64,000 nt of DNA from Parabacteroides sp. Marseille-P3160. GTDB lineage: Bacteria; Bacteroidota; Bacteroidia; Bacteroidales; Tannerellaceae. Numbering within the stretch: the stretch's first letter is position 1; every line of letters begins with the position of its first letter. The translations under genes and the position numbers were made by a program. The stretch spans positions 905,487 through 969,486 of the forward strand of contig NZ_LT799418.1 of NCBI RefSeq assembly GCF_900162725.1, in the 5' to 3' direction. The notes under the pieces were generated by a model that was given only the letters and a program-made list of their open reading frames with translations, searched no databases and was not told the origin of the DNA. Positions 45,869-54,989 of the stretch are shown in pieces.

Positions 45869-46054
45869 TCAATTTTTCCCAGCGGGTCGAAGATCTTTTG
45901 CCGACCATATTACAAAATCAGTACGGTGTTGCGGAATGCTTCCGCCTTTGCCTTTTTCTTTCACCGGTACTAATCCAAAATGACCGTAAACTTTTTGTGC
46001 CTCTCGTTTTGTCCGTCTAAGGATAGGAACTTCAGCTTGTTTTTGAAATCGCAT
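45869..46054 (-). CDS. Possible small basic protein, uncertain
   Basis: A 61-codon open frame with ATG, rich in Lys, Arg and Gly, no hydrophobic segment and no recognised family. A one-mismatch box (TTTATTTG on the minus strand, 46083-46090) lies 28 nt upstream. It could be a real small gene, a fragment of a decayed gene, or chance. Nothing else in this gap is gene-like. Confidence 0.25.
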   Translation of the reverse strand: MRFQKQAEVPILRRTKREAQKVYGHFGLVPVKEKGKGGSIPQHRTDFVIWSAKDLRPAGKN

Positions 46055-46125
46055 TTGGATTACATTGTTTCAGTTTATCGTGCAAATAAAAAATTAATCG
46101 GTATAAAGTCTACTGATCTTAGCGT

Positions 46126-46144
46126 TCTCCTTCTTCCAAGGAAG
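46126..46144 (-). repeat. Right copy of a 19-bp inverted repeat
   Basis: TCTCCTTCTTCCAAGGAAG is the exact reverse complement of 44522-44540. This copy lies in a longer dyad, CTTCTTCC-AA-GGAAGAAG, with 8-bp arms. Confidence 0.85.
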
Positions 46145-46586
46145 AAGTAAGGTGCTTATTTTTAAACATATATTAGCTTATGGAGAAGGCTGTAACTTTC
46201 TTTGTGTGCGTACACATACATAAGGTGGGCCGGATAAGATAATTTGTTAACTTTTAATTTAAGCAATCCATTATGATAAAACAGTTTTTTTTGAAATTAT
46301 TCTTTTCGCGCACCTTAATCATAGCGCTTTTCCTTTCTGATGGAAGTTTGATTAACTCATATCTCAAATTTTATGAAAGATCGATTAATAATTTATGCTT
46401 ATGAAGAACCTTTATTTATTAACAGGAATTCCACATTTTGTCTTGTTGGAAGCAGCAACTCTGGCTTGCTATGAGAATGATAAAAAAGAACGCGCCCCGA
46501 CTCTATGATGATCCATCTGAAGATGGAATCGTGATGCAAATTCTAATACTTATCATTTAATCTTATAATCTTAGTACATATATACA

Positions 46587-46964
46587 ATGGAAAGAAAAAT
46601 CAAATTTGTTTTTTTACTTCTCTTTCTTTTTGCGCCTCTGTCGATAATGGCGCAAGCCCAGGAACAGGTAAAAGGGAAGGTTATTGAAGCGAAGACCCCG
46701 GGCGTCAGTATATTGATAGACAAATCGACAAGAGGCGTTACAACCGATGTGGACGGAACTTTTGAAATATTTTGTCTTCATCCGGACGATATTCGGCGTT
46801 TTTTCATTTTAAAAGAAGCTACGGCTACTTTGGATAAGATCCCTGTCACGGAACTCTTTACCAAGCAACCCGTTTGTGATGCTAATGAGGGTCAATTAAC
46901 TCTTATTTTTTTAGTGAATACTAATGATAGTAACCTGCTTTGTTCTAATATTTCAAATATTTAA
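46587..46964 (+). pseudogene. SusC-like N-terminal remnant
   Basis: A 125-codon frame. It has a normal SusC-type start: a signal peptide (about 1-23, IMAQ) and the opening of the carboxypeptidase-regulatory-like domain (EQVKGKVIEA, GVSILIDKSTRGVTTDVDGTFEI). Against usual SusC sequences it lacks a few residues before GVSI. After residue about 67 it runs into unrelated sequence and stops, with no plug or barrel. The most likely reading is a deleted and shifted susC that once headed this locus. A short exported protein that is still made cannot be excluded. Confidence 0.6.
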
Positions 46965-47007
46965 TAAATACCTTAAGTAATTTTTTAACGAACTCTTGTT
47001 TAGAACC

Positions 47008-48393
47008 ATGAATAAAATATTAAAAAAGAAATGGAAATTCATTTGTTTGATGCTTTCTTTCTTATCCATGCTTTGTTTTAGTAGCTGTAAAGACAATGCA
47101 GAAAACAATGAAAGCAATTTTGATCCTAGCAAACCGATTGAAATCACTGATTTTACTCCTAAAAGTGGATCCGCAAAAACACGCTTGTATATTTACGGAA
47201 AGAATTTTGGGAATGATGTATCGCAGATTTCCGTAAAGATAGGAGGTCTTCCGGCAAAAGTAATAGGGAGCAATGGAGAGATAATATATTGCCTTGTCCC
47301 TAAACGTGCGGTTGAAGGGACTATTGAAGTTACGATAGGGGAAGATTCAAAAAGCGTTACAGCATCGGAAATATTCAATTATCAGAGCAAAACCGTTGTA
47401 GCAACACTTGCAGGCTATATAAGTCCAACCGGAACCAAAGAAGTGAAAGATGGTCCATTTGAGGATTGCGGCTTTGAAGGTCCGCGGAATTTAGTCATAG
47501 ACCCCAAAAACAAGAAACATATTTATATGATTGATGGAATGGGGCTTTCGATCCGTCTTTTGGATTTTGAAACAAACACCGTATCCACAATACTTCAGAG
47601 AGGACAAGGAAACTGGGAGAATATACGGCAACTCCAATTTACCCGAAGCGCAGACACTATGCTGATTGCCAATGAAAAAGATGCGGATGGAGCAATAGCC
47701 GTATCCCTGGTAACCCGAGAGAATGGTTTTAAGAAGCCCCAGCATCTTATTTATTACAGGCGAAACAATACCTGCACCATTCATCCCATGAATGGAGAAT
47801 TGTATTATAATTCACGCACAACCGGAGAGATCGTACGCTATGATTGGGAAACACAAACATCCCAACTCCTTTATACCCTAAAGAATAGGGATTGTCAGTA
47901 TTTTATATTTTTCCATCCTTCCGGAAACTATGCTTACATGACCGTTCCAAATAAAAAATTGATTGTGAAAGCTGAATATGATTGGGAAAATAAAACATTA
48001 AAAGTTGCCAATAATTTCGTCGGAAGCGAAGGAGTCGAAGGATGGCGAGACGGACAAGGCACCAATGCCTTACTGGGAAATCCGATGCAAGGTTGTTTTG
48101 TTAAGAACGAAAGATATGAAAAAGAAGGAAAATCAGATATCTATGATTTTTACTTTGCAGACCAGAATGCACATTGTATTCGATATTTGACACCTGAAGG
48201 TTTCGTTTATACCTATGCCGGACGTGGAAGCACTGGCGTTAACAGCGATGCTTATGGATATATAGATGGAGATTTATTAAAAGAGGCTCGTTTTAATCAA
48301 CCGGTTGGAATAGCTTTTGACGAGGAAAATAAGATTTTCTATATTGGAGATGCGAACAATTCACGTATCCGCACAATTGAAATTGATGAGTAA
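47008..48393 (+). CDS. IPT/TIG and NHL-repeat surface lipoprotein (PUL2)
   Basis: A 461-residue lipoprotein (lipobox Cys27, CFSSC). Residues about 45-125 are an IPT/TIG Ig-like domain (ITDFTPKSGSAKTRLYIYGKNFG). The rest is an NHL-type beta-propeller: GPRNLVIDPKNKKHIYMID, QPVGIAFDEENKIFYIGD and SRIRTIEID. Proteins of this layout sit beside SusC/D pairs and are thought to bind glycan at the surface. ATG 47008 starts the signal peptide; an upstream TTG at 46996 is less likely. It lies 27 nt before susC and is the first intact gene of PUL2. Confidence 0.88.
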   Translation: MNKILKKKWKFICLMLSFLSMLCFSSCKDNAENNESNFDPSKPIEITDFTPKSGSAKTRLYIYGKNFGNDVSQISVKIGGLPAKVIGSNGEIIYCLVPKRAVEGTIEVTIGEDSKSVTASEIFNYQSKTVVATLAGYISPTGTKEVKDGPFEDCGFEGPRNLVIDPKNKKHIYMIDGMGLSIRLLDFETNTVSTILQRGQGNWENIRQLQFTRSADTMLIANEKDADGAIAVSLVTRENGFKKPQHLIYYRRNNTCTIHPMNGELYYNSRTTGEIVRYDWETQTSQLLYTLKNRDCQYFIFFHPSGNYAYMTVPNKKLIVKAEYDWENKTLKVANNFVGSEGVEGWRDGQGTNALLGNPMQGCFVKNERYEKEGKSDIYDFYFADQNAHCIRYLTPEGFVYTYAGRGSTGVNSDAYGYIDGDLLKEARFNQPVGIAFDEENKIFYIGDANNSRIRTIEIDE

Positions 48394-48420
48394 TACTTTA
48401 ACCTATTTAATGAAAATATC

Positions 48421-51400
48421 ATGAGATATCTTACAATTTTCATAATCCTTTTTTCATTTGTTTTACCAAATGGATTTGCCCAAAATGGCAACGCTAGTAC
48501 AGCACTTGAAGTAACAGGGATTGTTACCGATAAGAATAATGAGCCTTTGATAGGAGCTAATGTGATAGTGAAAGACATACCCGGATTAGGTGTTATAACA
48601 GATATTGAGGGGCGGTATAAAATAAAAATAGAACCATATAATAGGCTTGTTTTTAGTTATTTGGGCTTCAAATCCGAAGAAGTTCTGGTGAAAACAGAAA
48701 CTGTAATAAATGTAATAATGCAAGAGGCGGAATCCAGTCTTTTAGAAGAAGTCGTTATTACAGGTACTGGAGCACAGAAAAAAATAAATCTCACAGGCGC
48801 CGTTACTGCTGTAGATGTGGGGGTGTTGAAATCTTCCCCTTCCGCCAGCATAACAAATGCATTAGCCGGTAATGTTGCGGGCGTGCTGGCTAGACAAACA
48901 AGTGGCCAGCCGGGTAATAATACTTCTGAATTCTGGATTCGCGGTATTTCTACGTTTGGAGCAAGTAATAGTGCATTAGTTTTGGTTGATGGTTTTGAAC
49001 GCAATCTCGATGAAATAAATGTAGAAGATGTTGAGTCTTTTCAAGTATTGAAAGATGCGTCCGAAACAGCCATATATGGATCACGTGGTGCTAATGGGGT
49101 TGTGTTGGTTACGACAAAACACGGCAAACCGGGTAAAATAAATATTAACACGAAAATTGAAACAATTTACAACACTCTGATTAAACTCCCAAAGTATGCC
49201 GATGGATATGACTATGCCACTATGTTAAATGAGGCTCGTATTACACGTAATCAAACACCTGTATACGCAGAAGATGAACTACTTGCGATAAAATATGGTT
49301 TGGATCCGGATATATTGCCCAATGTCAATTGGCAAGACGTTATTCTTAGGGATGCAGCTATGAGCTACAGGGCAAATGTGAATATGGACGGAGGAGGAGC
49401 TAACGCACGTTATTTTGTTTCCGTCAGCTATGTGGAAGACCAAGGGATGTATAAAACAGATAAGTCTATCGAAAAAAATTATAGTACAAATGCAAGTACT
49501 CAACGCTATAATTATAGAATGAATGCCGATATGGATATCACAAAATTCACCCTCTTACGTATAGGTATATCCGGAATGTTGAAAAAGGTAAATGACTCAG
49601 GAAAAGGTACTTCTGCAATATGGAACAGCCTTACCGGACAAAATCCCGTACAGATGCCCATAACCTACTCGAACGGCTATATACCTGGTTTCAATGTCAA
49701 TTCCATACGTGACAATCCATGGGTGGCAGCTACTCAAACCGGATATAAGCAAACATGGTCGAATGAAGTACAAACCAATGCAACTTTAGAGCAAAATCTC
49801 GATTTTGTAACTAAAGGTTTAAAGTTTATTGCTAAAATGGGCTTTGATACCTATAACGATAACTATATTAATAAAATAAAAGAACCTGAACGTTGGACCG
49901 CTGAACGTTATCGCGATGATAACGGGGAAATAGTTTTTAAACGGGTTAATGCGGAAGTACTGATGACGCAAACTTCTGGAGGGACTGGTGATCGTCGGGA
50001 ATTTTTTGAAACGGAGTTGCATTATAATCGAGGGTTTGGAGACCATCATACCGGAACTACACTAAAATACAATCAAGATTCAAAAGTGCAGACCTATAAT
50101 CTTGGATCCGACCTAAAAAATAGTATTCCATATCGTCACCAAGGTTTGGCAGGACGTTTCACGTATGATTGGAAACGCCGTTATTATGTCAACTTCAACT
50201 TTGGATATACCGGTTCAGAGAATTTCGAAAAAAATAATCGATTCGGTTTTTTCCCGGCTTATTCTTTAGCATGGAACATTTCGGAAGAACAGTTTGTCCA
50301 AAATAAATTAAACTGGTTGGAAATGCTTAAGCTTCGTTATTCGTGGGGTAGAGTTGGCAATGATGATGTAGGAACCCGTTTCCCATATATGTACACCATT
50401 AGTGAAAGTTTGACTGGTTATCAATGGGCGGATTTTGATTTTTCCCGTTCATACAGCGGAATGTCTTATAGTGCAGTGGCCTCTTCCGGTATTACTTGGG
50501 AAATAGCTACAAAACATGACGTCGGCATTGATGTTTCAATTTTCGAGGGTAAATTCAGTATAACTGCGGATTATTTTAATGAAAAACGCACGGGTATTTT
50601 CATGACTCGAGGTTCGTTGCCATGGATTGTGGGGCTCAATAGTGGAGATACACCAAAAGCTAACGTTGGAAGTGTTCTGTCTCAAGGGATGGATGGCAAT
50701 TTCTCATTTAAGCAAGAAATAGGCAATTTAAATCTAACTATACGAGGAAATGCGACATATAGCAAAAATGAAATATTAGAAAAGGATGAGGGGTTCAAAG
50801 ACTTTTCTTATTTATATGAAGAAGGATATAGAGTAAATCAGGCGAGAGGATTAATAGCCCTCGGTCTTTTCGAAGATTGGGATGATATTCGCAATAGCCC
50901 TGAACAAACCTCATGGGGAAGTGTTTGGCCCGGCGATATCAAATATAAGGATGTTGATGGAAACGGAGTAATTAATGATAATGACAAGGTTGCAATAGGC
51001 GCTACTACCCAACCTAATCTTATATACGGATTGGGAGCATCAGCCCAATGGGCGAATTGGGATTTTAATATTCTTTTTCAAGGTAGTGGAAAATCATCTT
51101 TTTTCCTCTCTGGCGGTATTGCTCATCCGTTTTCACGGGGACAATGGGGAAATGTATTGCAAGACGTTGTCAATAATCGATGGATTTCACGCGACATATC
51201 GGGGGACCCAACTACTGAAAATCCCAATGCAACATACCCACGATTAGAGTATGAAAATATAAACGGAAATAATCGCCAAACGTCTACATTCTGGTTACGC
51301 GATGGCTCATATTTACGTTTAAAGACGCTTGAATTAGGCTATACCGTACCCAGAAATTTTGTCAGCAAATTTAAAATCAATAAAATGAGAGTGTATTTTA

Positions 51401-51522
51401 TAGGAACTAATATCCTTACTTTCTCAAAATTTAAATTATGGGATCCGGAAGCGGCGCAAACTGACGGGGGAGGATACCCCCTCTCTAAATCTTTGACTCT
51501 TGGATTAACCGTTAACTTATAA
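48421..51522 (+). CDS. SusC/RagA-type TonB-dependent transporter (PUL2)
   Basis: A 1033-residue outer-membrane importer. Signal peptide about 1-20 (GFAQ); carboxypeptidase-like domain about 30-110 (VTGIVTDKNNEPLIGANV); plug about 115-230 (VVITGTGAQKKI, LVLVDGFERN, AIYGSRGANGVVLVTT); barrel to the C-terminal LGLTVNL. No STN domain. It is more AT-rich than the core genes. susD follows after 12 nt. The substrate is unknown. Confidence 0.95.
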   Translation: MRYLTIFIILFSFVLPNGFAQNGNASTALEVTGIVTDKNNEPLIGANVIVKDIPGLGVITDIEGRYKIKIEPYNRLVFSYLGFKSEEVLVKTETVINVIMQEAESSLLEEVVITGTGAQKKINLTGAVTAVDVGVLKSSPSASITNALAGNVAGVLARQTSGQPGNNTSEFWIRGISTFGASNSALVLVDGFERNLDEINVEDVESFQVLKDASETAIYGSRGANGVVLVTTKHGKPGKININTKIETIYNTLIKLPKYADGYDYATMLNEARITRNQTPVYAEDELLAIKYGLDPDILPNVNWQDVILRDAAMSYRANVNMDGGGANARYFVSVSYVEDQGMYKTDKSIEKNYSTNASTQRYNYRMNADMDITKFTLLRIGISGMLKKVNDSGKGTSAIWNSLTGQNPVQMPITYSNGYIPGFNVNSIRDNPWVAATQTGYKQTWSNEVQTNATLEQNLDFVTKGLKFIAKMGFDTYNDNYINKIKEPERWTAERYRDDNGEIVFKRVNAEVLMTQTSGGTGDRREFFETELHYNRGFGDHHTGTTLKYNQDSKVQTYNLGSDLKNSIPYRHQGLAGRFTYDWKRRYYVNFNFGYTGSENFEKNNRFGFFPAYSLAWNISEEQFVQNKLNWLEMLKLRYSWGRVGNDDVGTRFPYMYTISESLTGYQWADFDFSRSYSGMSYSAVASSGITWEIATKHDVGIDVSIFEGKFSITADYFNEKRTGIFMTRGSLPWIVGLNSGDTPKANVGSVLSQGMDGNFSFKQEIGNLNLTIRGNATYSKNEILEKDEGFKDFSYLYEEGYRVNQARGLIALGLFEDWDDIRNSPEQTSWGSVWPGDIKYKDVDGNGVINDNDKVAIGATTQPNLIYGLGASAQWANWDFNILFQGSGKSSFFLSGGIAHPFSRGQWGNVLQDVVNNRWISRDISGDPTTENPNATYPRLEYENINGNNRQTSTFWLRDGSYLRLKTLELGYTVPRNFVSKFKINKMRVYFIGTNILTFSKFKLWDPEAAQTDGGGYPLSKSLTLGLTVNL

Positions 51523-51534
51523 AAGAACAGAAAA

Positions 51535-53550
51535 ATGAAAAAAGAATTTATTATATTAACCGTAGTCACGATTATCTCTATTCTAGTCTCTTGTAGCGAT
51601 TTCTTGAATGTTGACAAGGAGATTAAAGATCGGTTGACTATTGAAGCTCTTTTTTTTAAAGAAGACTATGTAGAAGAATGGTTGGCCAATTCTTATTCTC
51701 ATTTAATTGACAATAATGGGGATATCGGCATTGGAAATTGGCCATTTAGTTTTAGCGACGATATGTATCATCCCAAATACAAAAATATCAGAGAAGCAAC
51801 CTACAATGAAGAAACCTATCAAGATTCTTGGGCAGAGGCATATAGGGGTATCCGACAAGCTTCCGTTTTTATAGAGAATATTCATCCCTGCGAAGAAATT
51901 ACAGAGGATGAAGCAGCGGATTACAAAGCGCAAGCACGTTTTGTCCGAGCTTTTTACTATTGGAAATTATTACAAAAATACGGTCCGGTTCCTTTATTGT
52001 CGGAAGAAGGATTGGATTATACCGATAGTTATAATGCCCTATCAGTTCCTCGCAACACCTATGACGAATGTGTTGGTTACATTGTTTCAGAAATGGCTCT
52101 CGCAGCCAAAGATTTACCCTTACGAAGAGAACTATTATCCATAAGCAGACCCACCCGTGGTGCAGCTTTAAGTGTCCGGGCCAAAGTTCTGTTATATGCC
52201 GCAAGCCCTTTAATGAATGGAAATAAAGATAGTTATGCCATGCAATTAGTGGATGATAAAGGAAAAAGATTGCTTTCAGAAACGTATGATGAAGAAAAAT
52301 GGGCCAGAGCCGCTGCTGCAGCAAAAGACGTAATAGATTTAAACACATATCAATTGTATGTGGCATATAAACGGGAGAGTGGAGACCTTGCTTATCCTGC
52401 AACGCTTGAACCGTACGAAGATGGCGATTTCTCTCAAAAAAAGTGGCCACAAGGGTATGCCGATATTGATCCTTTCGAATCCTACCGATCCATATTCAAT
52501 GGTGAATTGAGTGCAACAGAAAATCCGGAATTAATCTTCACCCGCGGTCAAAATCAGGGAACTTCAGGGATAAATGATATGGTATTATATCAACTCCCTC
52601 TTAAAGCCGACGGATTTAATCAAACCTGCATGACGCAAAAACAATGCGACGCTTATTATATGAATGACGGAACCGATTGTTCGGGTAAAGATTTGGAAAT
52701 AGGCAAGGGAGATGGTAGTCTTCGGAAAACGGGATTTGTAACGGATGCCGATATACAAGCCGGATTATACAAGCCGTTAGTAAAAGGTGTTTCACTTCAA
52801 TATGCGAATCGCGAGCCTCGATTCTATGCTTCGGTTGCATACAATGGAGCTGTATGGAACTTACTAAATGCGACGTTGGTCGCAAATCAAGGACCTTATT
52901 ATTGCTGGTATTACCGTGGTGGAGCAGAAGGTCAAAACAATTCCGGGAACTGGTTGCTTACCGGGATAGGTGTGAAGAAATTTGTTCGTCCAACAGATAC
53001 AAACGATGATAGAAATGCAGACGGAAGCGCTTCTCATATCACTAAAAAAGCTGATCCGGCTATTCGCTATGCGGAAATATTGTTAATTTATGCAGAAGCA
53101 TTGAATGAATTGACTGCAACCTATCAAATAGAGTCATGGGATGGAACCAAAACTCATTCTATCAGTCGGGATATCAATGAACTGAAAAAGAGTATTCAGC
53201 CGATACGCATACGCGCCGGAGTCCCTGATTATGCGTCTGACACTTATGACGATGTTAGTGCGTTCCGAAAGAAATTAAAGCGGGAACGTCAGGTTGAATT
53301 CATGGGTGAAGGACATCGTTATTTTGATTTGCGTCGTTGGAAAGATGCTTCAGAAGAAGAAGCGACACCGTTCTATGGCTGTAATACTTTGATGACGGAA
53401 GTTGAAAAGGAACAATTTCATATGCCTATAGAAATTACGAGTGTACGTACTTGCTTTGCAGAAAAGACTTATTTTTGGCCGATACATAGAAATGAGTTAC
53501 AGGCAAATATTCGTCTGACTCAAAATCCGGGTTGGTTAATCAGTTATTAA
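51535..53550 (+). CDS. SusD/RagB-type lipoprotein (PUL2)
   Basis: A 671-residue surface lipoprotein (lipobox Cys20, LVSC) paired with the PUL2 SusC. Family blocks are QARFVRAFYYWKLLQKYGPVPLL, RYAEILLIYAEALNE and the late RERQVEFMGEGHRYFDLRRW. It is on the long side for SusD. It follows susC by 12 nt and precedes the BT_3044-like gene by 18 nt. Confidence 0.95.
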   Translation: MKKEFIILTVVTIISILVSCSDFLNVDKEIKDRLTIEALFFKEDYVEEWLANSYSHLIDNNGDIGIGNWPFSFSDDMYHPKYKNIREATYNEETYQDSWAEAYRGIRQASVFIENIHPCEEITEDEAADYKAQARFVRAFYYWKLLQKYGPVPLLSEEGLDYTDSYNALSVPRNTYDECVGYIVSEMALAAKDLPLRRELLSISRPTRGAALSVRAKVLLYAASPLMNGNKDSYAMQLVDDKGKRLLSETYDEEKWARAAAAAKDVIDLNTYQLYVAYKRESGDLAYPATLEPYEDGDFSQKKWPQGYADIDPFESYRSIFNGELSATENPELIFTRGQNQGTSGINDMVLYQLPLKADGFNQTCMTQKQCDAYYMNDGTDCSGKDLEIGKGDGSLRKTGFVTDADIQAGLYKPLVKGVSLQYANREPRFYASVAYNGAVWNLLNATLVANQGPYYCWYYRGGAEGQNNSGNWLLTGIGVKKFVRPTDTNDDRNADGSASHITKKADPAIRYAEILLIYAEALNELTATYQIESWDGTKTHSISRDINELKKSIQPIRIRAGVPDYASDTYDDVSAFRKKLKRERQVEFMGEGHRYFDLRRWKDASEEEATPFYGCNTLMTEVEKEQFHMPIEITSVRTCFAEKTYFWPIHRNELQANIRLTQNPGWLISY

Positions 53551-53568
53551 TTAATAAAAATTACACAA

Positions 53569-54561
53569 ATGAAGAATATTATATCTTTATTGGGATTTCT
53601 TTTAACTATTCTGATCATATGCAGTTCATGTAATGATGAATGGAAAGATGAGCAGTATGTACAGTATGCTTGCTTGAAAGCGAAGGCAGATGGTACGGTA
53701 ACCCAAATCAGAGTGAAATATAAAGGAGAAGACTCAACTCTCTATCAATTACCCGTTATTATTTCCGGAACAACATCTAATATTAAAGATAGAGATGTTC
53801 ATATAATATTAGACTCAGATACATTGGATATATATAATAAGGAACATTATTATAATCGAACGGATTTATATTATCGGTTATTGGATAAATCATTTTATGA
53901 TATTCCCAATCCAGTAGTCTATATTCCTAAGGGCAAACAATCCGGTCTTCTAGATATTCATTTTAAGTTAGCAGACTTGGATCTCGTTGATAAATGGATG
54001 CTTCCTCTCGTTATAGAAGATAATTCTTCTTATAATTATCAATCACATCCCCGCAAAGATTATAATAATGCGCTATTGTGGATAACTCCTTTTAATGATT
54101 ATTCTGGAACCTATGGTGCGACTAATTTATCTGTATATACAGAGAAGAGTACTCAACCTATAGTTGTGGATACGCGTGCTACTTATGTTGTAGATGAAGA
54201 ATCAATCTTTTTTTATGCCGGAGTGACAAAAGAAGAGAGGAAAGATCGTAAATATTTCAAGATTATAGCAACCTTTAATGAGGTAACGGATAGTACTGGA
54301 ACAGTATCTCTTAAAGCTGCATATCCCGATATAATTAATCTAAAAGTAATAGGGCAGCCTTCTTATGAAATAGTAAACATTATGGATTCTTCCCGTCCTT
54401 CATTATTAAGAAGAACCATTACGGTCAATATGCAATATACATTTGAAGATTCGTTGGAATTGCCTGGTTATACGACCCAGTATTCAGTTAAAGGTACAAT
54501 GTCGCTTCAACGCAATATAAACACATTAATAGAAGACGAAGAATTTGCAATTGAATGGTAG
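53569..54561 (+). CDS. DUF1735/BT_3044-like lipoprotein (PUL2)
   Basis: A 330-residue lipoprotein (lipobox Cys21, CSSC). The first half (about 25-160) fits the DUF1735 beta domain, with VVYIPKGKQSGLLDIHF and LPLVIEDNSSYN. The second half (about 175-330), from FNDYSGTYGATN, fits the BT_3044-like/DUF4361 C-terminal family. Such proteins follow SusD genes and are probable glycan-binding surface proteins. It ends PUL2; no enzyme follows. Confidence 0.8.
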   Translation: MKNIISLLGFLLTILIICSSCNDEWKDEQYVQYACLKAKADGTVTQIRVKYKGEDSTLYQLPVIISGTTSNIKDRDVHIILDSDTLDIYNKEHYYNRTDLYYRLLDKSFYDIPNPVVYIPKGKQSGLLDIHFKLADLDLVDKWMLPLVIEDNSSYNYQSHPRKDYNNALLWITPFNDYSGTYGATNLSVYTEKSTQPIVVDTRATYVVDEESIFFYAGVTKEERKDRKYFKIIATFNEVTDSTGTVSLKAAYPDIINLKVIGQPSYEIVNIMDSSRPSLLRRTITVNMQYTFEDSLELPGYTTQYSVKGTMSLQRNINTLIEDEEFAIEW

Positions 54562-54660
54562 CTTTCTGATGGCATTCATTTTATAATAGGAATGTATAAA
54601 GATAAAACCTCATTATATTGCCTTTCTACGTTTCTTCCTGATATTTCTTGTTATAAGAGG

Positions 54661-54787
54661 CACAACAGTCTTTTCCCCAGCCCATCGCTCTCTCCGAGTG
54701 ATGGACTGGGGAGGGTGCTTCCCCAAAATGAACAGACGGGAGATCCGAAAGAAAACCGGCCGTAATTCGATGCTCATTTTGGTTGTG
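54661..54787 (+). ncRNA. Candidate structured RNA, possible three-way junction
   Basis: An outer stem CACAA (54661-54665) pairs with TTGTG (54783-54787). Inside, a long hairpin pairs 54675-54690 with 54696-54711: 16 positions with one C-A mismatch and one G-T pair. A second hairpin pairs CCAAAATGA (54723-54731) with TCATTTTGG (54774-54782), 9 bp. GGGGA (54708-54712) could instead pair with TCCCC (54720-54724), which would break both hairpins. I see no known RNA family. No T run follows, so it is not a simple terminator. Confidence 0.4.
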
Positions 54788-54950
54788 TTCTATGGCTTTA
54801 AAGTTATATACAACTGAAAGTACACTATTTTTAATCTACTAACGGAATGAATGCCTGTTTCTTCAAAAAGAAGTGAGTTGCATAATGACAGTCTGCGTCG
54901 CTACCCATTTAAAAAAGAAGTAGCTTTACCACTGAATCAAAAGATAATTG

Positions 54951-54958
54951 TATTTTTG
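54951..54958 (+). promoter_or_regulatory. Promoter -7 box for pyrH
   Basis: TATTTTTG is a full match to TAnnTTTG, 31 nt before the pyrH ATG at 54990. Confidence 0.6.
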
Positions 54959-54989
54959 CAACTTATAGTATAACGTAAAATACCGGACC

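Larger units (their letters stand above)
45626..46586. other. 961-bp gene-poor gap with decayed-looking frames
   Basis: Past the DJ-1 terminator this stretch holds one uncertain small frame (45869-46054), the right inverted-repeat copy (46126-46144), and two short ATG frames at about 46273-46404 and 46401-46508. Each begins with a short basic and hydrophobic stretch and then stops early. With the SusC-like remnant that follows, this looks like decayed accessory DNA. Confidence 0.5.
54562..54989. other. 428-bp gap between PUL2 and pyrH with strong RNA structure
   Basis: It holds the candidate structured element at 54661-54787 and the pyrH promoter box. No gene is visible. Confidence 0.6.

Noticed and set aside
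46273-46508. Two short ATG frames with hydrophobic starts
   Set aside because: At 43 and 35 codons, overlapping and with no conserved domain, they look like decayed signal-peptide regions and are not called as genes.
51899-52450. 183-codon frame antisense to the PUL2 susD
   Set aside because: Antisense to a certain SusD gene; its composition is typical of a shadow frame.
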